A DNA stretch of 11,644 nucleotides from Methanosarcinales archaeon (GTDB taxonomy: Archaea; Halobacteriota; Methanosarcinia; Methanosarcinales; Methanocomedenaceae): NCBI GenBank assembly GCA_030666885.1, contig DAOUWY010000031.1, positions 1 through 11,644 of the forward strand, in the 5' to 3' direction. The number at the start of each line of letters is the position of its first letter. Within the stretch, counting starts at the first letter, position 1. The notes beneath the pieces were generated by a model, which did not search any database, had not been told where the DNA came from, and saw only the letters and a list, made by a program, of their open reading frames with translations. Made by a program: the position numbers and the translations under genes. Shown here one piece after another: positions 6,934 to 11,644 of this stretch.

Positions 6934-8555
6934 ACCATCAGCTCAAAACCTACTGTGGGCTGCTGTAGTTGGAAATTTGTAAGAACATCAGGGTGGATCT
7001 CACCAAAAGTACCGATCTCGTTTCCATCAACCGTGAGCGCTGCACGCCTGCCTTTTAAAAATGCTGGATCATCGGTCCCGGTAATCGAGTATTCTATATT
7101 CCTCTCACGCATAACAGCATCGACCACACCCCTTATCTCTGTAAAATTAGATGTGGGATGGATACTTACTGCTGCCAGGTGTTGTGTGGTAATACCATCC
7201 ACTACCACATCCCCAACCTCAAAGATACGCTGTGGCAGTTCACGGTGCTGGTTCAATGACAGTATCTCCATCAGGTTAGGCAGGATAGTGGTCCTGACCA
7301 TGGTCTGGTCCTCACTGATAGGATGCTTTAAGGGAGTAGCCTTTTGGTCCGGACTGCGCAGCATGTTATTGTAATGTACCTTTTCACTTGTAAGGGTGAA
7401 AGGCATTACCTGGTTATATCCTAACCCCGGCATTATCTGTAGTATCTCATTGCGCCTGATGGATATCGGGTGCTGCTTACCCACTGTTACGGTCTTTGGG
7501 ATAACAAGAGGTATATTATCATACCCATATCCGATTGAAATATCCTCCAGGATATCCCAGGTATGCAGTATATCTGCCCTGTATGCAGGGGAACTTACAT
7601 CTATGGATCCATCTTCGTTTACGGATGCCCCGAACCTCATGCGCTGAAGTTGTTCTACGATCTGTTGTGGCGTGAGGTCAATACCTATCAATGATCTTAC
7701 TTCATCTGTTCCAAGACTCCAGTGTCCGGGTGTCAGGTCAGGCGTGATGATATTATCCTCAATACCATTGTCAATACTATTTTCAATAGTTACCGTCCCG
7801 ATCTTACCGCCCCGCCCGGCAAGGGAAGTTACCACAATATTAAGTGCTGTATATACGTTTTGGTCCAGACCGGTCACATCAATGAACAGGTTGCGGGTTT
7901 CATGGCTGACCCTGGTAAGCTGTCCGTTGATAATAGGCGGGAATGAAAGTACCTGGTCTTTGGCATCAAGTATCAGGGGATATTTATCGAACCCTTCCAT
8001 GAGATGGGCATATTTCACTCCCTTTGGATGTCGTTCAAGTATCTCCTGCATGGTCATGGGTTCTTCAAAATCCAGGGGCACAAAACAAAAATCCTGATTA
8101 GCAGCCACATACCTGAATGGTGGTTCAATATCGCTCATATCGTGTATGCCGATTGACACTTTCTTGCGGTCCCTGCCCAGGCCCCAGTGCAGGTCCTCCT
8201 GAAGTCCCATCAGGCTCTCAATGCTGTAATCATTGAACTCAAGTCCCGTTACGACCGCACAGCCCAGGTAAGGCCGGATATTCCTGACCCCATCGTCCAG
8301 GGTGACCCTGATACCGGAATCCTTTACATTATATTCAGGCAGACCGGTATGTATATCAAGAAAACCCCTCATTGCCCTGGCAACACCTTCGGGACTGTAC
8401 AGGTCAGGTCTGTCAGGGAAGAATTCTATATCTATATGGTCATCTTCGATACGTTCGATATCTGCACCGATCATGGGAACCCGGTCGATAAAGGTGTCTT
8501 TGTCCGTACCGATAAGTGTTTCAATATCTTCGTAGTATAACGTGATTACTGGCAT
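6930..8555 (-). CDS. pheT: Phenylalanyl-tRNA synthetase beta subunit
   Basis: The 541-residue protein is the archaeal short form of PheT. It pairs with PheS (not in this window) as an alpha2-beta2 enzyme that charges tRNA-Phe. The N-terminal part holds [21 protein letters not shown] (45-65). A B3/B4-type editing region lies around residues 90-245. The B5 domain ends in [20 protein letters not shown], then GYGYDNI (321-348). The remainder is the catalytic-like core, which has lost catalysis in beta chains, with [20 protein letters not shown] (411-430) and [10 protein letters not shown] (442-451). I chose ATG 8555 because AGGAG at 8564-8568 lies eight bases upstream and the family starts at this point ([10 protein letters not shown]); the frame stays open to 8615 but that extension looks like leader. 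The stop TGA overlaps the next gene. A-rich degenerate repeats lie upstream. Confidence 0.96.
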   Translation of the reverse strand: MPVITLYYEDIETLIGTDKDTFIDRVPMIGADIERIEDDHIDIEFFPDRPDLYSPEGVARAMRGFLDIHTGLPEYNVKDSGIRVTLDDGVRNIRPYLGCAVVTGLEFNDYSIESLMGLQEDLHWGLGRDRKKVSIGIHDMSDIEPPFRYVAANQDFCFVPLDFEEPMTMQEILERHPKGVKYAHLMEGFDKYPLILDAKDQVLSFPPIINGQLTRVSHETRNLFIDVTGLDQNVYTALNIVVTSLAGRGGKIGTVTIENSIDNGIEDNIITPDLTPGHWSLGTDEVRSLIGIDLTPQQIVEQLQRMRFGASVNEDGSIDVSSPAYRADILHTWDILEDISIGYGYDNIPLVIPKTVTVGKQHPISIRRNEILQIMPGLGYNQVMPFTLTSEKVHYNNMLRSPDQKATPLKHPISEDQTMVRTTILPNLMEILSLNQHRELPQRIFEVGDVVVDGITTQHLAAVSIHPTSNFTEIRGVVDAVMRERNIEYSITGTDDPAFLKGRRAALTVDGNEIGTFGEIHPDVLTNFQLQQPTVGFELMV

Positions 8556-8563
8556 TTTGATGA

Positions 8564-8568
8564 CTCCT
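8564..8568 (-). promoter_or_regulatory. Ribosome binding site of pheT
   Basis: AGGAG on the minus strand, eight bases before ATG 8555. It decides this start over the longer in-frame alternative at 8615. Confidence 0.65.
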
Positions 8569-8674
8569 GTTACAATTATTCTGCTGAAATATATTACTAG
8601 GTATATGTATATCAAATAAATGCCGGAATATCTGGATTTTAGAATAATGCTTGCATGGTACCGGATAAATAACT

Positions 8675-8724
8675 TATTTTATACACCTATTTTTATACCC
8701 ATTTTTACATCTATTTTATACCCA
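8675..8724. repeat. Degenerate 11-13 bp TATA-containing tandem repeat between mptA and pheT
   Basis: On the plus strand four near-copies lie head to tail: TATTTTATACACC, TATTTTTATACCC, ATTTTTACATC and TATTTTATACCCA. They span the mptA stop. Read on the minus strand they give GGTATAAAAATAG and GTGTATAAAATAAG, which look like archaeal TATA boxes. If used, they would place pheT transcription about 90-100 bases before its start codon. They have no T-run on the minus strand, so they are not a U-tract terminator for mptA. The rest of 8556-8710 shows no gene. Confidence 0.45.
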
Positions 8725-9664
8725 GTTCGCTCTTTAGTTCACCAAGGGTAGCAATACGCTCTGCAAAAGCATTATGGGTGTGGATACTTTCTTCATTGAT
8801 CTGTTTAATGGTTATTACAGCCTCATCCGGCAGGTCAGTGAACTCTTGTACGATCTTTTTAGCCATTGTCCTGACACAGTCTTCCACGAATTTTGGGTTC
8901 TTATGGGCTGTTTCCACAAGCATTGCCTCATCATTGCGTTTGAGTAATTCGTATATATTGGAACTCATTGATCCTTCAACTATCCGGATGATCTTATCAA
9001 TAGAGACCTTGTGGCCGCTGGAAACCTCAATGGATATTATACCTCTCCCTCTCTGGTTATGCGTTGCCATGGGAATATTATCAAAGAATTCATAGATTGT
9101 CTTGCTGTCCACATTCAATCTCTTCAATTCTTTTTCTGCTTTTTCCCGTATGATCTCCTGGGCACAGGGACAGGCCGTTATACCAATGACCTCGGCACCG
9201 ACCATCTTTTTCACAGAGACTTTATTGTTATCCTTACGTAATGCCGTAGCCTCTGCAAAAATATCCACCACTTGCTGGCACTTTACTTTGTTGATTGGCG
9301 TGGTACGCTTGATTATATACTCGCTCTGCATTATTACCTCTGCCCTGGTGGCATATTCGTGCCTGTCAAGCAATCTCCTGGCAACTTCTCCGCAGAGTTC
9401 TTCAATTTCGCATACTGGTGAGGTGAGCGCTTCCTCAACTACCTCATCAATGGCTTCGAAATTCCGTGAAAGATTTGCACCTTTACGATCCGAAGGAAGG
9501 TCTACGAATATATCAAATTGTGATATTAATATTATAGGTCGCTTCTCTGCCCTTGAAACCTCAACTAACTTCTTAACGTTAGTTACTCCAACTCTTGATA
9601 GTGTTATTGGAATATCTGGTCTGTTTGCCTGTACATCAGGTAAATGTATTACTGGTAAATCCAT
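8711..9664 (-). CDS. mptA: GTP cyclohydrolase MptA (archaeal type IV), first step of methanopterin synthesis
   Basis: The 317-residue protein matches MptA throughout. MptA is the Fe(II)-dependent cyclohydrolase that opens GTP to 7,8-dihydroneopterin 2',3'-cyclic phosphate, the entry to tetrahydromethanopterin. Recognisable blocks are [12 protein letters not shown] at the start, [13 protein letters not shown] (58-70), [18 protein letters not shown] (106-123), [10 protein letters not shown] (161-170), [10 protein letters not shown] (199-208) and [13 protein letters not shown] (291-303). The Cys and His residues in the last three are candidates for metal and substrate contacts. The length is normal for the family. 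GGAGAT at 9671-9676, six bases before the ATG, supports the start. The stop is TAG. The gene stands alone on the minus strand; its upstream side faces the restriction-modification locus. A TATA-like stretch at 9733-9743 (TTAATATTATC on the minus strand) may be its promoter. Confidence 0.95.
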   Translation of the reverse strand: MDLPVIHLPDVQANRPDIPITLSRVGVTNVKKLVEVSRAEKRPIILISQFDIFVDLPSDRKGANLSRNFEAIDEVVEEALTSPVCEIEELCGEVARRLLDRHEYATRAEVIMQSEYIIKRTTPINKVKCQQVVDIFAEATALRKDNNKVSVKKMVGAEVIGITACPCAQEIIREKAEKELKRLNVDSKTIYEFFDNIPMATHNQRGRGIISIEVSSGHKVSIDKIIRIVEGSMSSNIYELLKRNDEAMLVETAHKNPKFVEDCVRTMAKKIVQEFTDLPDEAVITIKQINEESIHTHNAFAERIATLGELKSELGIK

Positions 9665-9803
9665 CTGGCTATCTCCAACTATTTAAAGAATAAGTTGAAT
9701 TGCTTTTCACGTTTACAACTACATTTCTATCAGATAATATTAACGATTCAATTCTGTGATCTTTTAATTTATTCTGGATAAATGAATCGTGGTAAAAATG
9801 ATT

Positions 9804-9885
9804 CACCACAGAGGATTCAAAGAGGTGCAGAGATGTGCAGAGATGTTTTGTTTTCTCTGCGTGTCTCAGCGCTCTCTGCGGTTTT
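9804..9885. repeat. Long imperfect inverted repeat of the CACAGAG/CTCTGCGG type
   Basis: The left arm contains CACCACAGAGG, then two copies of GTGCAGAGAT (9825-9834 and 9835-9844). A T-rich spacer (TTTTGTTTT) follows. The right arm has CTCTGCGTGTCTCAGC and CTCTCTGCGGT. CCACAGAG faces CTCTGCGG and GCAGAG faces CTCTGC, so a long hairpin with bulges can form. Similar sequences are dispersed in many archaeal and bacterial genomes from sediments, but their function is not settled. No transposase is next to it, so it may be a remnant or a non-autonomous element. Confidence 0.55.
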
Positions 9886-9946
9886 CTGAATAGTCCCGGT
9901 AAATAATAAAAAGTATGAAGTCTGCCTTTATCCTGTGGTGTTTCTT

Positions 9947-9969
9947 ACTCAGTGTTGACACTGAGTTTT
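9947..9969 (+). terminator. Perfect 9-bp hairpin followed by TTTT
   Basis: ACTCAGTGT and ACACTGAGT are exact complements around TG, and TTTT follows on the plus strand. This resembles an intrinsic terminator, yet no plus-strand gene is seen before it. It may insulate the hsdM promoter, end an unannotated small RNA, or be a protein-binding dyad. Confidence 0.4.
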
Positions 9970-9988
9970 CGACAACCAATACAAAAGA

Positions 9989-9997
9989 ATTTTAAAT
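9989..9997 (+). promoter_or_regulatory. Probable TATA box of the hsdM transcript
   Basis: ATTTTAAAT preceded by ACAAAAGA resembles a BRE/TATA pair. Initiation would be near 10020, giving a leader of about 155 bases before hsdM with two short reading frames in it. Confidence 0.4.
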
Positions 9998-10026
9998 GAA
10001 AAGAAATGATTGATGATAACTAAATT

Positions 10027-10089
10027 ATGACCGATTTAGTGGCTGGCTGGTTAATCAGGGAATTTAGTGGTGCCAAAATTTTAGACTGA
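10027..10089 (+). CDS. Possible 20-residue leader peptide upstream of hsdM
   Basis: ATG at 10027 opens a frame of 20 codons (MTDLVAGWLIREFSGAKILD) ending in TGA. It begins just after the predicted transcription start, so it would be leaderless. The frame is in phase with hsdM. I recognise no family, and a frame of this size can occur by chance. Confidence 0.2.
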   Translation: MTDLVAGWLIREFSGAKILD

Positions 10090-10173
10090 ATGAGGAAAAA
10101 GTGTAAACATGATATTAAAACCAGTACTTACACATTGCATCAAAGTGAACGAAACTTTACATGGAGAGGTTAG
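10090..10173 (+). CDS. Possible 27-residue leader peptide directly before hsdM
   Basis: ATG immediately follows the TGA of the 20-codon frame (TGAATG), and the frame ends in TAG three bases before hsdM ATG. The peptide is basic at its start (MRKKCKHDIK) and shows no recognised motif. The hsdM ribosome binding site lies inside its last codons, so translation through it could affect hsdM. Chance is a real alternative. Confidence 0.2.
   Translation: MRKKCKHDIKTSTYTLHQSERNFTWRG
10163..10169 (+). promoter_or_regulatory. Ribosome binding site of hsdM
   Basis: GGAGAGG ends seven bases before ATG 10177 and fixes this start. Confidence 0.65.
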
Positions 10174-10176
10174 CCC

Positions 10177-11644
10177 ATGAATAACTTTAACGAGAAGGTC
10201 AGCTTCATCTGGTCAGTGGCAGACCTGTTGCGGGGACCATACCGACCTAACCAGTATAAGGATGTCATGCTGCCATTGACTGTGCTGCGCCGTCTTGACT
10301 GTGTGCTTGAGCCTACTAAAGATAAAGTGATTAAAGAATACGAAAACCGGCAAGATGGTAAGATTACGAACCCAGAACGAATTTTAAACCGGGTTGCCGG
10401 GCAGTCATTCCACAATACAAGCCGTTTCACTTTTGAGAGATTGAAAGACGACCCCGATCACATCGCAGCAAACCTGACCCAGTATATCAAGAGTTTCTCA
10501 AAACATGCTCGCGATATTATCGAACACTTTGGTTTTGAAGAACATATTGCTAAGCTCGAAAAAGCAGATCGATTGTACCAGGTTGTTGCAAAGTTCTGTG
10601 AGATTGACCTGCATCCTGATAAGGTGTCTAATATAGAGATGGGGTATATCTTTGAGGAACTTATCAGGCGGTTCAATGAAGCCAGTAATGAGGAGGCTGG
10701 CGACCACTTCACCCCAAGGGAAGTAATCAGGCTTATGGTTAACCTGATATTTGTGCCTGATGACGATACTTTAACTACCAGGGGTATTGTGAAGACGCTT
10801 TACGATCCTGCGGCAGGGACAGGAGGGATGCTGTCTGTTTCTGAGGATTACCTTCGTGAGTTGAATCCTGATGCAACGCTTGAGGTATTTGCCCAGGACT
10901 ACAACCCGCAATCATACGCTATCTGCGGCTCTGATATGATGATTAAAGGTCAGGGGCTGGACAATATCAGGTTCGGTGACAGCTTCACTAATGATTATTT
11001 TTCAGACAAGACATTTGATTACATGCTTGCCAATCCGCCATTTGGCGTTGAGTGGAAGCCCCAGCAGGATTTTATTAAGAAAGAACATAACGAACAGGGA
11101 TACGGCGGGCGGTTCGGCGCGGGATTGCCGCGCATTAATGATGGCTCGTTCCTGTTCCTCCAGCATATGATAAGCAAGATGAAGGAACGAAAAGAGGGGG
11201 GTACGCGACTGGCAATTGTCTTTAACGGCTCACCGCTTTTTACAGGGGTTGCAGGGTCAGGGGAGAGCGATATCCGTAAATGGATAATTGACAGTGATTG
11301 GCTTGATGCTGTTGTAGCACTTCCGGACCAGCTATTTTACAATACAGGTATCAGCACATATCTCTGGATTGTGACGAACCGTAAGGAAAAGGAGCGCAGG
11401 GGCAGGATTCAGCTTATCGATGCTACCGGATTCTTTTTGAAGATGCGTAAAAGCCTTGGTAATAAACGCAATGAGATTGGGGACGGGCGCGATGGTAAAG
11501 CCGATCATATTGGTGAAATTACACGTCTTTATGGTGATTTCACACAAGGTGAATATGTGAAGATTTTTGATAATACTGATTTTGGATACCAGAGAATTAC
11601 TGTGGAGCGACCCTTGCGTCTTAATTTTATGGTAAATGATGAAA
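10177..11644 (+). CDS. hsdM: Type I restriction-modification methyltransferase subunit HsdM (C-terminus cut off by window edge)
   Basis: The first 489 residues of an N6-adenine DNA methyltransferase are present and the frame is open to the edge. Residues 1-140 are the helical HsdM N-terminal domain (FNEKVSFIWSVADLLRG, YKDVMLPLTVLRRLD). GDHFTPREV (175-183) precedes the methylase fold. DPAAGTGGML (210-219) is the S-adenosylmethionine-binding motif I and NPPFG (286-290) is catalytic motif IV. Conserved later blocks are DGSFLFLQHMISKM (322-335), ALPDQLFYNTGIST (381-394) and FDNTDFGYQRITVERPLRLNF (464-484). The last block is typical of the longer HsdM group, so some 150-200 residues are probably missing. 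HsdM works with HsdS, which reads the target, and HsdR, which cuts unmodified DNA; both are expected downstream but not visible. Arginine is coded mainly by CGN (25 of 34), whereas neighbours favour AGG/AGA, suggesting horizontal acquisition. The reading frame shows no break. Confidence 0.95.
   Translation, partial: MNNFNEKVSFIWSVADLLRGPYRPNQYKDVMLPLTVLRRLDCVLEPTKDKVIKEYENRQDGKITNPERILNRVAGQSFHNTSRFTFERLKDDPDHIAANLTQYIKSFSKHARDIIEHFGFEEHIAKLEKADRLYQVVAKFCEIDLHPDKVSNIEMGYIFEELIRRFNEASNEEAGDHFTPREVIRLMVNLIFVPDDDTLTTRGIVKTLYDPAAGTGGMLSVSEDYLRELNPDATLEVFAQDYNPQSYAICGSDMMIKGQGLDNIRFGDSFTNDYFSDKTFDYMLANPPFGVEWKPQQDFIKKEHNEQGYGGRFGAGLPRINDGSFLFLQHMISKMKERKEGGTRLAIVFNGSPLFTGVAGSGESDIRKWIIDSDWLDAVVALPDQLFYNTGISTYLWIVTNRKEKERRGRIQLIDATGFFLKMRKSLGNKRNEIGDGRDGKADHIGEITRLYGDFTQGEYVKIFDNTDFGYQRITVERPLRLNFMVNDE

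Larger units (their letters stand above)
9665..10026. other. Non-coding boundary region between mptA and the hsdM locus
   Basis: No convincing gene is seen on either strand. It contains a likely mptA promoter at its left end, a long imperfect inverted repeat (9804-9885), a small perfect hairpin (9947-9969) and a probable promoter facing right (9989-9997). Another short dyad, TGAATC at 9783-9788 and GATTCA at 9800-9805, adjoins the large inverted repeat. The structure is that of a junction between a core segment and an accessory locus. Confidence 0.6.

Noticed and set aside
8556..8615. A 20-residue N-terminal extension of PheT
   Set aside because: The family begins at [15 protein letters not shown] lies eight bases before ATG 8555, and the extension looks like A/T-rich leader.
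9563..9585. AACTAAC/GTTAGTT dyad
   Set aside because: It falls within the coding part of mptA and is short; no regulatory role is indicated.
9102..9686. A 194-residue plus-strand frame opposite mptA
   Set aside because: Its composition is that of an antisense frame (Ser/Thr/Leu-rich) and the minus-strand MptA blocks are unmistakable.
9804..9885. CRISPR-like direct repeats
   Set aside because: The GTGCAGAGAT copies are adjacent with no spacers and belong to an inverted repeat; no cas genes are present.
10171..10173. TAG before hsdM read as pyrrolysine, giving an N-terminally extended HsdM
   Set aside because: TAG ends three other genes here, hsdM has its own ribosome binding site and normal family start, and the upstream peptide has no HsdM similarity.
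10170..10712. Minus-strand frames of 69-86 residues opposite hsdM
   Set aside because: They lie antisense to a continuous HsdM frame with all expected motifs.

Overview
The window looks like a chromosomal segment from a methanogenic or methanotrophic (ANME-type) archaeon, most likely of the Methanosarcinales or a close relative. Three genes point this way. One encodes AtwA, the ATP-binding activation component of methyl-coenzyme M reductase. One encodes MptA, the archaeal GTP cyclohydrolase that opens methanopterin synthesis. One encodes an archaeal-type phenylalanyl-tRNA synthetase beta chain. Genes also show archaeal TATA-like elements and Shine-Dalgarno sites, and base composition is moderate. 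The species cannot be named from the sequence alone. Three of eight complete genes end in TAG, so TAG seems to be an ordinary stop here.

Layout. Bases 1-1445 (minus strand) hold a two-component pair: a response regulator with an unusual N-terminal helix-turn-helix, followed 36 bases later by a membrane sensor with a Cache-like extracellular domain, cut by the window edge. A small winged-helix regulator (1599-1880, plus) is divergent from that pair and convergent with sppA (1930-2985, minus), a membrane-anchored S49 serine protease. Upstream of sppA is atwA (3142-4872, minus), with a terminator-like hairpin between them. A divergent 220-base region separates atwA from a secreted beta-propeller lipoprotein (5095-6267, plus). 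That gene converges, with a 9-base gap, on a minus-strand pair: pheT (6930-8555) and a cyclase/kynurenine-formamidase-like metal hydrolase (6277-6933). The pair overlaps by ATGA, and the hydrolase carries an in-frame array of four 18-bp repeats. mptA (8711-9664, minus) lies further upstream.

Bases 9665-10176 are largely non-coding and hold a long imperfect inverted repeat of the CACAGAG/CTCTGCGG kind, a perfect 9-bp hairpin followed by TTTT, and a probable promoter. From 10177 to the window end runs the methyltransferase subunit (HsdM) of a type I restriction-modification system, truncated by the edge. Its arginine codon use differs from the housekeeping genes, so the boundary near 9.7-10.1 kb probably marks the start of an acquired defence locus.

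The genes are mostly separate transcription units with housekeeping roles: C1-metabolism activation, pterin cofactor synthesis, translation, membrane protein turnover and signalling. No complete new system is visible. The points most worth following are the HTH-REC regulator, the repeat-bearing hydrolase and whatever lies beyond hsdM.
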